NCBI GenBank assembly: GCA_905182985.1
Contig: CAJJDN010000164.1
Span: forward strand, 86,981-150,980
Reading direction: 5' to 3'
Length of the DNA stretch: 64,000 bases
From: Paramecium sonneborni
Lineage: Eukaryota > Ciliophora > Oligohymenophorea > Peniculida > Parameciidae
How positions within the stretch are numbered: position 1 is the first letter of the stretch; each line of letters opens with the position of its first letter. Below, piece by piece: positions 1 through 12,971 of the stretch. The notes below the pieces were generated by a model. It was not told where the DNA came from, made no database searches, and saw only the letters and a list, made by a program, of their open reading frames with translations. The translations under genes were made by a program, and so were the position numbers.

Positions 1-54
1 ATATTAGTATTAAATTATATTAGAAATTTATTCATTCGCTATCAAAATTCTTAG

Positions 55-3000
55 TCATTCTTTTTCAAAATCATCTTCATAACCATGTTTCTTTAAATAA
101 TTAATATCATCAAGCATAGCTTTTTCTTCTTTATTAAAGTACTCATCTCTGTTCATAACTCCATTTTGCTTCAACATTTTATCAATTTTATTCAATTGTT
201 TCATTTTCTCTAATTAAACATCTCTTTTAGTAGCTAATCATAATAAGATAAAATATTACGTCTTTCGACAAGCAAAGGTTATTCTGTAGCCTTTCTCTTA
301 CAATTTTCAATAATTTATTTTTATTTCATTTCTTATTCTTTAGATTCTTTTTTTAATTAAGCAATTCTATCTTTCCTTTATTATTCAAGTTTTTTAGAGT
401 TATCTTAAATAGCTTCTGACTATTAAACTCTTTATTTAAACTTAAAAATATATAAATATAAATACTTTTTCTTTTTTTGCTAATCTTTCTTATTCTTCTT
501 TTTTAAGTAATTCTTGCTTTTCAGCTTTTTTAATTCTTTCTTTTTTTAAGAATTCACAATTGCTTTCCCATTTTTTAGTAGAAGGTGGTTATCTAGCAGG
601 TTTAATACTCATTTTTTTTCTAGCTTCTTCTATTTTATCTTCTTTAATAGGATTAATTTTGATTTCATTTTCTCTATCTAGATATGGTCTATCAACACCT
701 TTATGAGATTATTAAAAATTAAAAGGTTCAGGTTCAGTTGTTCTCATTTATAATTTTTTACGATTCAATTAATCTTGAAAAGATGAATGTAATTTTTCAA
801 AATCTGGTATAGGTTTAGCTTTATAAGAGATTTATGTTTTCATATATTTAGGGGATTAAGGTTATCCTTATTTTTATCTTTCATGCATTTCCATTCTAGG
901 TGGCATTCTTGAACTCATAGCTAATTCTTGAGCATGTTTTGCAATACGTTCTTTTCTTTTAGTTTCTTCATCTTATTCCATTTGTCTCAATAATTCTACA
1001 TGAACATGCCAAGGTATAGCTTTTGCCTTAAATACAAATTTTTCTCTTTCTTACCAATACTTTCTACGAGGTTTTTTTGAAGAGTTTTCATCTCGTTTAT
1101 AAAATGAAAATGGTCTTTCATTTTTTAAAGTCATTTATACACTATTTTTCTTAACTTCCTCTCTACGTTTTTCATTGTCGTTTATTATTTTTTCATATAA
1201 CCCATCTTATTTCACAATTTAAGGGACTTCTTTTGCTTTAAAACTTTTGAAAGAATCATTCCTTTTTTTTTCATTCAACATTTCTTATAACTTTTTCTCT
1301 CTAATAGATAAAGAACGCTCTTTCTCTCTCTTATCAAAATTAAATGGCTATGGCTAAGTAACTCTAAATTGATAATCACTAGGTTTAGAATGAGCTCCAT
1401 ATTATGGCTTAGGTTAAATTGCAGATAAAAAATCTTCCTTATTAATTGGATTTTTTGATGGCAAGGATTTCTTACGATGACTATAAGTTAACAATGCTTA
1501 TTAACTTGGATGTTTTTTTATTAATCTTTCTCTTGGTAACATTTTATCTTAATAAGTATGTAATTCTGGATCAGAATCATACCCATCTATTCTATTTTCA
1601 TCATTTTACAAAGCTTCAGTGACATTTATACTTTTAGCAAGACTTGCAACTTCATCATTAAATTTAGGTTATCCTCTTCTAGTAAAATAACTCATAAACT
1701 CTGAAAATGTCAAATACTCTTCTGCTGTTTCTTCAATTCTTTTCAAGACTTATTCTAAAGTTTCTTCTTTGATATCACTTTTTTTAGATTATTTTCTAAC
1801 AATCTATTTTCTTAATTCTGAATATAGAGGTGCTCTTCTTATACATTCAATAAGATCAAAGGCTGTAACATAATCATCCATCACAATCTTATTAAATTAA
1901 TCTTTTATTAATTATTATAATTCTTCAGGTGCATCTATTCTATCTTGATCATCTACTTATTTTTATGATTCTTTAAGAGAAGCAAATGCTAATTCTTATT
2001 TACTAACCATTGTATCATATTCAAATGCATCCATAAATTATTTCCAAGATATGTATGGGAATTCATAAGCTTATGCTTCTAATTATGATAAGATTGTATC
2101 TAAATTGAGTATTTTATCAATAGATGCAACATATGCAGCTTAAACATGTAACATTCTTACAACCTAAATGTCATTTCTAAATGCTTAAATGAGTTCTTTT
2201 CTTTATGCGATCATATCATTTTATAATGAATCAAATATATTCTTTAAGATTTGAATTTAATCTTCATTCAATAAACAACTTGAAACTTATTATTATTATG
2301 AAACATGACTCAATCCACCAAATGCTTCATGATCAAATTGAGATTTGTACTTTTATAAAAATTTAATCAACTCATTTTATGTAAAGACACCTTGTTATTT
2401 CGTTGGAAATTTATTCACCTATTAATTCAAATCTTTAGGATTAATATTAAATGCTTCCATAATTTCAGGATTAGAAATCAAATATTTGATAGTTTGAATT
2501 TTATCTATAAGACCTTATGATTTCTAGAAAGTATTAAAATAATTGATTTACATTATCTATTTATTTGAATATCTATTCACATAATTATTATTCAGACATT
2601 GATTATTCTTTCTTTTTATTTTTCTTACTCTTATTTTTACTTTTACTCTAACTTTTACTTAATGAAGATTCATTTCCTAAAACACTTCGATCTTTAAATA
2701 CTGCTTTATTTATATGTTTAGAATTCCATCTTCCTCTATTTGGACTAGTACTTTAATATAAATCAAATTCCAATTTATCCTGAGAACTATTTCTACTTTA
2801 ATCATGTTTTCTTTTATTTCTTAAATAATTTTTAAATTTCTTTTAGAAATCATCATCAGATATCAATTTAGATTCAGATTTAAATTTTTATAATTTTTGT
2901 TTAGGTAATACTCCTTTTAAAAAATCCCCATGTGGTCCTTCAATATCCTTCTAAGAACGCTAAAAGTATATATAGAATATAAGATTACTCTTAATTTATC

Positions 3001-3504
3001 AATATTTACTGGTTCTTCATGATAAGTCACTTTAACTTTGGGACTCTTGGATCGTTAACTTTTTGGATTGTAACTTTTACTTCTTACATCACTCAACCTC
3101 ATTTACTCATATTACTGTGCTATAGGACGCATTTATTATCTATGCTCCTCTAACATTTTTTCTAATTCTTAAGAAGTAAGTCTCTATGAATTTACTTTCT
3201 ATTTAATCACTTACGGTGTTGGTGGTTTAGGTGGTAAATAATTCAATTGTTCTTACTATATGTATATAGAATATTAATGTTTTACTTTCTCTTATATTAA
3301 TTGTTTAGAAATTCTAAGAGGATCTCCTCTATGATCATTTACTCTAACTGAGTCATCATCAGGCAATATTCCTAATTAATTAAACAGCTCATCCTTCGTA
3401 GGAAGGTCATTATTAAGATTCTATTATTAATATTTCTTTCCTTTCACGATTTCTGCAGGCATCTTGAATCCACCTGAACCTGATGTTTGTTTTTGTACAA
3501 TCAT
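55..3504 (-). CDS. FAM161-like ciliary/centriolar protein
   Basis: Large Lys/Glu/Gln-rich protein of about 1113 residues in ciliate code. Four introns are needed (29, 28, 25 and 26 nt) and leave an exact multiple of three. The C-terminal third carries the FAM161 (UPF0564) signature: a PFSFYKRDE segment, then FKAKAIPWHVHVELL, a charged helix with KERIAKHAQELAMSSRMPPRM, and a short tail EEKAMLDDINYLKK close to the stop. In animals FAM161 proteins bind microtubules at the ciliary base and inside centrioles, which fits a heavily ciliated cell. The N-terminal two thirds is helical, with Ser/Lys-rich stretches, and is not recognised. The start is the first ATG, only 13 bp from the DRG1 start on the other strand; a later Met is possible. 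Family assignment rests on motif pattern only. Confidence 0.72.
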
Positions 3505-3517
3505 AATTTAATTAAAT
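3505..3517. promoter_or_regulatory. 13-bp divergent gap between two start codons
   Basis: The start codons of the FAM161-like gene (minus) and DRG1 (plus) are separated by 13 A/T bases only. Any promoter elements must lie inside the coding regions or be shared, and the two 5' leaders must overlap or be almost absent, unless the FAM161-like start lies further downstream. Confidence 0.45.
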
Positions 3518-4696
3518 ATGACCACAGCATAAAAGATAGCCGAAATTGAGACAGAAATGATGAGGACTTAAAAAAATAAAGCCACATCATATCATCTAGG
3601 TTTATTGAAGGCTAAACTTGCTAAATTGAAGAGAGAAATGATTGATTCATCTTCTAAAAAGGGAGGTGGAACTTAAGAAGGATTTGAAGTTTCTAAGAGT
3701 GGAGATTCTCGAATAGGTATGATAGGATTCCCATCTGTGGGTAAAAGTACACTACTTACAAAACTTACAGGAGTATTTTCCAAAATTGCAGCTTATGAAT
3801 TTACCACACTTACGTGCATACCTGGAGTAAAAACATTATTAATAAGTTAATAGGTCTTACAACACAAAGGTGCAAAAATACAACTGCTTGATCTACCAGG
3901 AATTATTGAAGGTGCAAAAGATGGAAAAGGTCGTGGTAAATAGGTTATAGCAGTGGCTCGTACTTGTAATTTAATTTTGATTGTGTTGGATGCCACAAGG
4001 CCAATGGTTCATAAAAAAATAATTGAGAGAGAACTTGAAGGATTTGGAATAAGATTAAATAAATAACCACCATAAATAGAATTCAAGAAAAGAGATAAAG
4101 GTGGTATAACAATATCTAGAACACATGATGCTCCAAGATTAGATGATGAAACAATAAAAGTAGATATTTATATATATATAATAGGCTATATTACGTGAAT
4201 ATAAGATTAATAATTGTGATATCAATCTTAAATGTGATGCTACTGATGAAGATTTAATTGATGTTATAGAAGGTAATAGAAAGTATATTCCTTGTCTTTA
4301 TGTAATGAATAAGATTGATGATATAACTTTGGAAGAATTGAATGTTTTAGATAAGATTCCACATTATGTACCAATTTCTGCATTTTTGGAATGGAATTTA
4401 GATGAATTGGTTGAAAGAATATGGGATTATTTGGATCTTATTCGTATTTATACGAAACCTAAAGGATTAGAACCAGGTAGGAATATGATTTATAAATAGA
4501 TTATAATGCACCTGTAATATTGTAAAGGAAGTTTTCAACAATAACAGATTTTTGTAATAAGTTACACAAAAACATGATAAAGGACTTTAGATATGCATTG
4601 GTTTGGGGAGCTAGTGTTAAATATAATCCATAGAAAGTAGGAAAGGATCATTAATTATTGGATGAAGATATTGTTTAAATTGTTAAAAAAATTTGA
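3518..4696 (+). CDS. DRG1: DRG1 family GTPase
   Basis: Developmentally regulated GTP-binding protein 1, a cytosolic ribosome-associated GTPase of the OBG/DRG class. After removal of introns 3826-3852, 4160-4184 and 4477-4499 the product is 367 residues, the length of human DRG1. Visible G motifs: G1 [10 protein letters not shown]3 [10 protein letters not shown]4 NKID. The TGS domain region follows the last intron (PDYNAPVIL, then a C-terminus near VGKDHQLLDEDIVQIVKK). N-terminal helix-turn-helix ([18 protein letters not shown]) is as in the family. Several Gln positions are TAA/TAG, and TGA ends the gene. A 64-residue standard-code frame at 4305-4499 is one exon of this gene. Confidence 0.96.
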
Positions 4697-4716
4697 AGTT
4701 AATAATAAATTTATAT

Positions 4717-5607
4717 ATGTTACGAAATCAAATTAAGTTTTAAGAGTCTTGTAAAACAAATATTGATTCAATAAAGAATTCTAAGAGAGTAATAAAACCA
4801 CATCAATATGATTCATGTATCAACAACCCTCTCACTTAGTAGTTTTCTAATGTTAAATTGGCATCTACTTTGAGTATGGGTAGATCTGTATTCTAGAAAC
4901 AATTATAACAAATGAAATAGCAATATATAGTGAGAACTGGATATATTAGGATAGCTGATCCAGAGATATTGAAAGAGTTATTTGAATTGAATATAGAAAA
5001 TCTAAAGAAGAAATACTCGAAATATTCAGATATTAATTAACTGAACATTCCAAAAGAAATGATTAAAATATTCATGAAATTTGGATATAGAGAAATTAAT
5101 AAGTTTATGTAAATGTCTATTGTGCATTTATTGTTTGAATATAAATCTTTATTACAATATTAAGATAAATGGGAAAAAGATGCTGTTATTGCATTAACAT
5201 CTATTGCATTCATTAAATAGGATTGTTTATATCCTTAAGTCATGATTGTTTCACCAGATGATCAAAGTGCCATAACTGTTAAAGTTATGCTCGATCATTT
5301 AAATATCTATTACAATAATGTTTATTAAGTATCAAAAAAGAATTCTATTGTTTAAGACCGTAATCAATTGAAAGAAGCATAAATTGTTATAGGCACTCCA
5401 GATCGTCTATATTATGTAATTCATTAGAAGTATTTAAATCCCATATTTCTGGAGAGTGTTGTTTTTCAAGAATTCAGTTAAACTACAGATCTTGGTTTCC
5501 AAAAAGAAATTGAAAATATTCTTAGAATACTACCAAAATCAACTTCTAAACATTTTTTCTTTAGTCAAGTATTCAATATAGAAGAACATGACATATTAGA
5601 TATATGA
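4717..5607 (+). CDS. Degenerate DEAD-box helicase-like protein
   Basis: Single-exon gene of 296 residues, 20 bp after DRG1. It resembles the first RecA domain of DEAD-box RNA helicases: after a charged N-terminus there is a Q-motif-like stretch (IPKEMIKIFMKFGYREI), then IVIGTPDRL (motif Ib, TPxR) and a segment laid out like motif II plus DLGFQ (VVFQEFSQTTDLGFQKEI). Key residues are lost: DEAD reads FQEF, the SAT motif reads SQV, no Walker A GxGKT is present between the Q-like region and TPDR, and the second RecA domain is absent. It is therefore unlikely to hydrolyse ATP. It may be a relict gene or a regulatory pseudo-helicase. Confidence 0.6.
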
Positions 5608-5670
5608 ATATTTTGATGGATAAATATTAAGATGTATTCCTATATATATATATATTATTTATTTAAATGA

Positions 5671-6899
5671 TCATTAACTCTTTGGTACTATGCTATCTTT
5701 ATATAAGATTCCTCTAATGAAATGATTTTCGTTGTCAACATATACATCAGTTGTCAATTCTGTGCTTGGTGGTACTGGATCAACTTTAGCTTATTCAACA
5801 GCAATATCTATTTCGTTTTATGTAGAATTATCAATTTCCTATAATATTACAATAATAATATATATTTACTTCTAATTATGGTTCATCAGCAACTTTATTT
5901 TCAAGAATGATATTTTTGACATAATTAATACAATCTCTAGTTTTTCTTTATTATTAAACTTCTTCTCTAGTTCTATATGTAACACCAGGATCACTCATTG
6001 AATGTCCATGATATCTATATGTCATAGCTTCAATAAAGATTGGTCCTTTTTCAAGACAATGTTTTTTAGCAAATTTAAGTGTTTCTCTAACCTAGAATAC
6101 ATTATTTCCATCAATCTTAGGAATAGATATAACTAAATACTTATATTCCTGGAATAACATCTCCTCTTGTATAAAATTTAGTATTAGCACTAGCTCTGTC
6201 AATTGATGTTCCCATACCAAATAAATTATTTTCAATAAAATAGATTGCTGGTAAATGCCATAATTAAGCCATATTAGCAGCTTCATATAATTATCCTTAA
6301 TTAGCTGCACCATCTCCAAACATAATTAAAGTCACATTTGGTTTTTTTAAATATTTTTATGCAAATGCCAATCCTGTACCTAATGGGATTTAAGCACCAA
6401 CAATTCCATGACCTCCATAAAAATTTGTTGCTTTTTTATAATAATGCATAGATCCTCCCTTACCCTTTGTACTTCCTGTTTATTTTGCCATCATTTCAGC
6501 TATTATCTAATGTGGAGTATCTCCTCTAAGTAATGCTATACAATGATCTCTATAAGCTGTTATTACACAATCATCAAATGTCAATCCTGCATGCAATCCT
6601 TCATATATTGATTCTTGACCATCTGCCAAATGTAAAAATCCTATTATACTTATATAATTTTATATACCTCTTATCAATCTCTATTTATATAGATTATCAC
6701 ATGCAATTTCCATACGTCTTTATAATTACATACTCTTATAATAAGCTAGTAATTCAGAAGATGTTGTTGTTGCTGTTTATGGAAGTTAATCTAATTCTAA
6801 ATGATGTACTTTAAATGGTGGCTATATTTATTATTTTATATATTTTACCAATTTCACAGAAATACTTGAAAAACAGGACCTAGATATTCTGAAAATCAT
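5671..6899 (-). CDS. PDHA1: Pyruvate dehydrogenase E1 alpha subunit, mitochondrial
   Basis: Thiamine-diphosphate-dependent alpha chain of the E1 heterotetramer that decarboxylates pyruvate and acetylates the E2 lipoyl group. Four introns (27, 27, 25, 31 nt) give 372 residues. Visible: an N-terminal presequence ([17 protein letters not shown]) typical of mitochondrial import, the TPP-binding GDGAANQGQ, the NNLFGMGTS segment and the phosphorylation loop [12 protein letters not shown] with its regulatory serine. The start is chosen because the presequence exon joins by an intron just before [14 protein letters not shown]. The C-terminus lies 64 bp from the preceding convergent gene. Confidence 0.95.
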
Positions 6900-7260
6900 T
6901 AATCAATATTTTAAAAATATATTTATATTTTTTATGAATATCCATTATTTTATTAAATACATTTATTTAGTGTGTAATAATTTCACTTATCAATATTATT
7001 TTTGTGTCTCAATTATAACTTTGAATTCCAATTGAAATTTAACTCACTTTACTTGTATTTTCGAATTGGTCTTTATTTAACTCAGATAATAAATTAACAA
7101 TTAACTAAACAATTAAAGCACAGATTAAGTTAATTAAATTAATTATTTCTGATCAATTAATAATATTTTCTCCTTTCAAAATAACAATATAATCATTAAT
7201 GCTTTATATACGCTTAAATTAAAAATGGATATAGTTTAATTAATTTGATTAAAAATTGAG
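6900..7260. other. Intergenic, divergent
   Basis: AT-rich spacer of 361 bp between two divergent genes. I see no convincing coding frame, tRNA or repeat in it. Confidence 0.6.
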
Positions 7261-8302
7261 ATGGATTAGCAATTACTTACTACTTCTTGTACCGAAGATG
7301 ATGAAGATAAAAACACCTTAAAATAGGTCTAACTTATAGTATTCCCAAAAAAGTTTCTTAATCCCTTCTCAACATTTAGAATGAATGGGGTAATATTCCT
7401 TTTTTACTTTATAACCATAGGATTTTCATCTATATTCTGATGCCAAAAATATTGTCTTCAATAATAATCTAAAATTAGGTGTTAGTAGCTAAAATCCTTA
7501 CAAAAAGGTCTCTAATGTTATAATTGAAAAGGGAAGACTCATTATTTAATACAATTAACTAGACTTTTCTATAACCCCATGGGAATACGTTGTTAAAAAA
7601 TTAGATAGTTATGGTGATGCAAATACCCATGAACTGAGTCAATACATTTAAAAATACATTGAATCTCTTAAAAATGGTCTTGAACAAGTACAAGGAACAT
7701 TCGAAGTACATTTATAAACTTAACTTTTATTTAGAATCATGTATCCAATTATAGAGCCTCAGGACTTTATCAATACAAATATATTAAAGATCTCGACCAG
7801 CTATTTATCTGCCAAGTCTAATATGACATTAACCTCATTGAAGAACTTGGCTATAACGTATCAAAATTCATTGATTCATGTCTTAAATATGGAATTCCAG
7901 AGTAATTATTTTATTTCATTTCTTTTCAGGATTTCTCTCAAGTATGGAAGCACAAATTAAGAATATTACAAAAATATAATGGAATTCGCAAAACCATTAG
8001 CACATCCATAACAAAATCAAGAATATTATTTATATTCTCATCTTTATCCAGAGGTATTAATAAATCTATACTAAAAGGGATTAAAGACTGATGTATCTTT
8101 CAAAGTCGAACACTTATAAACCTCAACAGATGAAGACCAACTTATCAACTTTAATATTTATTACAATTATTAACCATAGTAAAATCGCATCTCTTTCAAT
8201 AATAACGACAAAAAAACTAAACAACACAATTGCATTTCACATTACTATTAACTTTAAGAGAACCAATTTCTTAGATGTGGATATAAAAAAGTCAAATTGT
8301 GA
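7261..8302 (+). CDS. Hypothetical protein, Gln/Tyr/Asn-rich
   Basis: Not recognised. Begins MDQQLLTTSCTEDDED and needs introns of 31, 29 and 28 nt to stay open, giving 317 residues. There is no signal peptide or membrane segment. A central part (TPWEYVVKKLDSYGDANTHELS, residues about 90-115) looks folded; the C-terminal part is rich in Asn, Gln and His. The intron positions with correct phases support a real gene. Two short standard-code frames inside it (7739-7960 and 8091-8309) are wrong-phase shadows. Confidence 0.6.
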
Positions 8303-8615
8303 ACATTAATTATTCCTATCGAAATTCCATATTATATATTATCATTTCAAATTATTTTTATTACAAACTGTATGTTCATATTTCTTACAAAATCATATTA
8401 TTCAATCACTAACTGTCAACAATTATATAAATATAGATTCTTCATTTCATAAATGCATTTTAACATTAACTCATTAATATCGAATTTTCGACTATTTCCA
8501 AAACAAAAAAATTAAAAAATAATACATTTCGAAAACAATGACAATAATTTTAAAAATCATTACATTTTTTTATTTCTTTTAAAAATTTTATTTAATAAAA
8601 ATTAGTATAAATAAT
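8303..8615. other. Convergent spacer
   Basis: 313 bp of very AT-rich DNA between two convergent genes. I see no coding frame. Confidence 0.55.
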
Positions 8616-9504
8616 TCATTAAGTATAAAAAATAAACAGCTTTTTTTATAATTACTATTGTCTACTTTTCTATTTTATAATACTTCTTTCTTGTAATTCT
8701 TACTACATCTGTGATTTATATTAAGTATCATTCATTTAAATATAGCAACCATTACACATTTGAGGAAAATTTTTATAGAATTCTGAATACCCTTAAGACA
8801 AGAGATAGAGATTATTATAAGTCAATTATGGATATTAGTTTGTATTTCTGTCTAATTTACGGATCTCAAAATATCTAAATAAATTTTATTTAATACCTTT
8901 CTAAACTTCTTTTAACAGAATATTCGCAATATAACACAATAATTTTATTTGTTTTATTCGCTACACTAAAAAGCTCCTCAAATAAACTCATAGAATGATT
9001 CATATGAATAGCTCCTTTTATATGCCCACCTTAAAATTCATATAAGTATCGGCAATCATATAAGACTAAATCTGGATTATTTATTTCCTTAATCTAAACA
9101 ATTATTATTACAATAAATACCAATGTTTCTCCACTAATATATTGAATCGAATTCTCTATTTAACATTCTAGTATCAGATCTTATTTCTATTCGTCAATTA
9201 TTTTGTTCCTAATACTATTTTTATTTAATCAATACATTTAATTATGTGTATCCACTTTTTGTTACTTTTTTTCTTCATCTTCTTTCTTATTTTTCTAAGC
9301 TTCTTCTTAATTGCATAAATTTTCGCTTATCAAATCTCTTTTTACAATTTTTCTGCAAAATAGCCCTATTTCAGAAAATTCCTCATTTATTCTCTTATAG
9401 TGATTTTATTCTAAAATATATCAACAATACTTACAGCTTATAGTAGATACGGCTTTTTTAAGTTAGGATTTTATATCTAAGTTGGTTAAATATATATCGA
9501 TCAT
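8616..9504 (-). CDS. CDC25-like/rhodanese-fold phosphatase
   Basis: 262 residues after removal of introns of 24, 27, 27 and 22 nt. The C-terminal half matches the CDC25 catalytic fold: LVLYDCRYLYEFQGGHIKGA (compare the family IIDCRFPYEYEGGHIKGA), then VLYCEYSVKRS, a CX5R active-site loop with Cys and Arg in place, and LYLLSQGYSEFYKNF as in the LKGGYKEFF segment. The residue before the catalytic Cys is Tyr instead of the usual His. The N-terminal half is charged and lacks a recognised domain. CDC25 removes inhibitory phosphates from CDKs; ACR2-type arsenate reductases share the fold and cannot be excluded. The start fits because upstream exons join in frame at ATG 9504. Confidence 0.78.
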
Positions 9505-10559
9505 CAATACTAAAACTTTAATGATTATTTAATTTAAAGAAAAGTGAAAATTCCAGAATTATATTCTAGAGGTAATTAAAATTTAAATTAATTTATCCTA
9601 GTAAAATATCTTATAATACTAAAAGCATATTATAGAATTGAAATCAGTTAAAATATACTAGAAATCAATATATAAAAAGTTAAAGATTAAGAATGTGTTA
9701 AATTGTGCTAGTATATATTTTTTATTTAATTTTAATCATTCCTAATGACATTAAAAAAAAATGGCGGCAAATATAGCCTTAATTAAAAATATTGTTATTT
9801 GAATTATATTCTTGATTAAATATGAGCTTGTTTAAAAAATTAATAGAAAAAAACTCTAATTGAAGGAATTTTTTTTCTTAATTTTATTTAAGATTTTTAG
9901 TAATCTAATTTTTTCTAAAAATTCTTGTATTTTTTAGTTTAGTTAAAAAAAGAATTATATGACAAATTTTAGTTTATATTTCTATTGTTATCATGAATTT
10001 CAAATATATTCATCTCCAGAAAATTATGATTAGTATGAATATAAACAAAATATGTTTTTTATAGTATAAAGTATAAAATTGATGAAGTAAATTTGTAATT
10101 ATATATATTAGTTTTAATTAAATTTCATAATTAATGTAGAAAATAAGTAATTAATATTTTTTTTTTTAAATCGAATAAAGAATTTGAAGATATATTATTA
10201 TTCTATCATTTAAGAGCGTAGATAAAAGTTTGATTAAAGATGGTGCTTAGATTGATTTAAAATTATAATTTTAAATTATTGGAAAGGTAGTGAGAGATAT
10301 TTGTTTATAAAACAAGAAAATGGGAATAGAGATTTAGAATTAATAAAAAAAGAGAGAGAGGATATAGGATATGAAATTTTTGTAAATTTAGAATGAAAAA
10401 AAGCAAAAGTTAGTAGTTGTAAAAATATTGTGATTTAACATAGAAGATGAATAAAATAGAAAGTATGATGTATAAAAGTGATTATAGAATATGAGAATAA
10501 ATTTGAGATGAGGAGTCTATAATACATAAAATAATTAAATTAATTTAAATTGTTAAGAT
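9505..10559. other. Long intergenic region without recognised gene
   Basis: 1055 bp of very AT-rich sequence between divergent genes, long for this window, where most gaps are under 400 bp. TGA occurs often in all frames, and the few ATG-initiated frames are very short. It could hold promoters or a non-coding RNA, but nothing specific can be named. Confidence 0.5.
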
Positions 10560-12971
10560 ATGAAACCAGCTTAAAATTCTTTAAATGCTAAATAGAGTGG
10601 TGAATTTAGAGCTTTAGTGGTATGAATAATGACTAAGATTAGAGATTGCTTGATTAAAAAGATTATAAAAAGGGTCTAAGAAATGCTGAAAAATTATTAG
10701 AGTAAGCACCTGATAATTGGGAGGTAGTATCTTTGAAGGCCATTTTTATGTATTACAATGATGAACAACAAAAAGGATTAGAATTAGCTAAGCAAGCAGT
10801 ATTTAAGAATTTAGGATCAGACTTTTGTTGGCATATTTATGGTTTAATTTATAAGGCATAAAAAAATTATATTGAGGCTGTAAAATGTTTTTTGTAATCA
10901 TTAACAAAAGTAGAAGAAAATATCTAATTAGAGAGGGATACAGCAAATTTATAAATTCATACAAGAGATTTTGAAGGTAATGCATAACTTAGACATAAAA
11001 TATTAACAAAAAAGTCAAATATGATAGTTAATTGGATAGCATTTATATTTGGTTAACATTTGATAGGAAATTATGAGATAGCATTTAAAGCAATAAATTC
11101 AGCTGAATAATTGATTTAAAAAGATTAATAGAATCCAATAAAGAAAGTTGAAATGAATGAATTTAAATTATATTAAATTTAATTAGCAATAGATGCAAAA
11201 GATTATTAGAAAGCGAAATAAAATATAAGTTTATTTAAGAAGTAAATATATATATATTAACTAAAGTGATATTACAGATATGGTGGCTTATTATGAACTT
11301 TAATATGATTTATATATGAAACTAGGTTAGAGTTAAGAAGCAGTAGAGGCAGCAAGACATTTATTGGAATTGTAACCATAGAATTGGAAATATTATCAAT
11401 TATTAAAAAAGGCAGATCCATAATTTGATTTATCAATTTATGATAACACCTTAGTATAAGGTTAATTGTTAGCTGAATATAGTGGAGATAAATTTAAAGA
11501 AAGTTTTATTAAATTTATTGATCCTTTTTTTTAGAAATCTCTTCCTTCATTATTTAGAGAGATTAAACATTTGTATAGATAGAATGAGAAATTAGATGTT
11601 ATAAAGGAAGCATTTGAGTCTTATTTAATTTCTGGACCGATATAGAAACTATGGGCATTGATGCTTTTAGCTTAACATCATTATTAAATTAAGCAATATC
11701 TTAAATCATTAGAATTAATTGAAGAAGCAATAATCCATACACCTACATTACATGAATTATATTTAATTAAGGCTAAGGTTTTAAATAAATAGGAAAAGTT
11801 TAAAGAAGCATATGAAGCAGCTGATAGAGCTAGATAATTAGATTTAGCAGATAGATATTTGAATAATAAAACTATTAAATATGCTTTAAGAGCTAATATG
11901 ATTTATTTGTCATAAGAATTATTAAGAATGTTTTTAAAAGATGGTTCTAATCCATATGAATTATAAATGATATGGTTTGAATTAGGAGTTGGTAGAACAT
12001 TTTTAAGATTGAATTATCTTGGACCAGCATTAGCATAATTTTATTTAATTTTTAAACATTATCAAGAAATGTATGATGATTAATTAGATTTCTATTAATT
12101 TTCTATTAGAAAATACACTCTTAGATCATTATTATAAATGTTTGATGCTATGGATAATAGATATAGTGCTAAATACTTTATTGAAACTGCAGGTTTAATG
12201 ATTCAAGGTTTAAATAGATTAAAACTCAAATTATAAGATTAAGGTAAAGTAGAATAAAAGAAATTAACACCTAAAGAAAAAAAATAATTATAAAAATTAT
12301 AATAAAAATAAGAAGAAGAAAAACATCTCAGAGAATAATTTTCTATTGAAGGACATATTTATAGTATTGAATTGTAAAAGAAATTTGATCTTTCAGGAGA
12401 ATATCTATTATCTCAATTAAAAACTGAATAAGACATTATTAAAATGTAAAATCAATTTGCTTAAGTTTTAATACATACGAATTATAACAATAAGGAAATT
12501 AATTTTTAAGCATTCAAATAATTAGTCTCTTTCTATATCCAATAGAATAGACCTCTTTTGAGTGTTAAATTATTAAATAAACTTAAAAATAATTAAACTG
12601 AAATAAATTAAATTGTCAATCATAAATATTAACTTATGATCATTTAATATTGTAATATTTATAATATTTATTTTTAATAGTAAATTCATATAAGGGACCT
12701 TAACTTTAATATATTCAAGAGTATTAATAAGATTTAAATAAATTTGATGCTGAATTTTGGAAAACTGTTGAAATCAAATCTAATTTAGATAAAACTATAA
12801 GTAATTTATTAATTAAATAATTAATTAGAATTGCATTGTGAATATATTTTATAAAATAAGCCATTTAATATTTAATTGGAATCCAATGATCTAGATTTCT
12901 TATAAGAATATCCTACTGCTAAAGTATAGCGAATGTTTATTATAGACAACTAATCCATTTTATACAAATGA
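10560..12971 (+). CDS. NAA15: N-terminal acetyltransferase A auxiliary subunit (NAA15/16)
   Basis: TPR scaffold of the ribosome-bound NatA complex that anchors the catalytic NAA10 subunit. 768 residues after introns of 23, 25, 29 and 28 nt (human NAA15 is 866). TPR-type helices run throughout (DFCWHIYGLIYKAQKNYIEA, then HTPTLHELYLIKAKVLNKQ and EAADRARQLDLADRYLNNK, which match NAA15 closely). FYQFSIRKYTLRSLLQMFD corresponds to the FHTYCMRKITLRSYVD block, and a Lys/Gln-rich KKLTPKEKKQLQKLQQKQ tract follows as in the family. The last intron was placed so that the tail ends in QRMFIIDNQSILYK before TGA. N-terminus slightly shorter than animal homologues. Confidence 0.9.

Noticed and set aside
4305..4499. 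Separate 64-residue plus-strand gene
   Set aside because: It is an internal exon of DRG1 bounded by an intron that begins at 4477.
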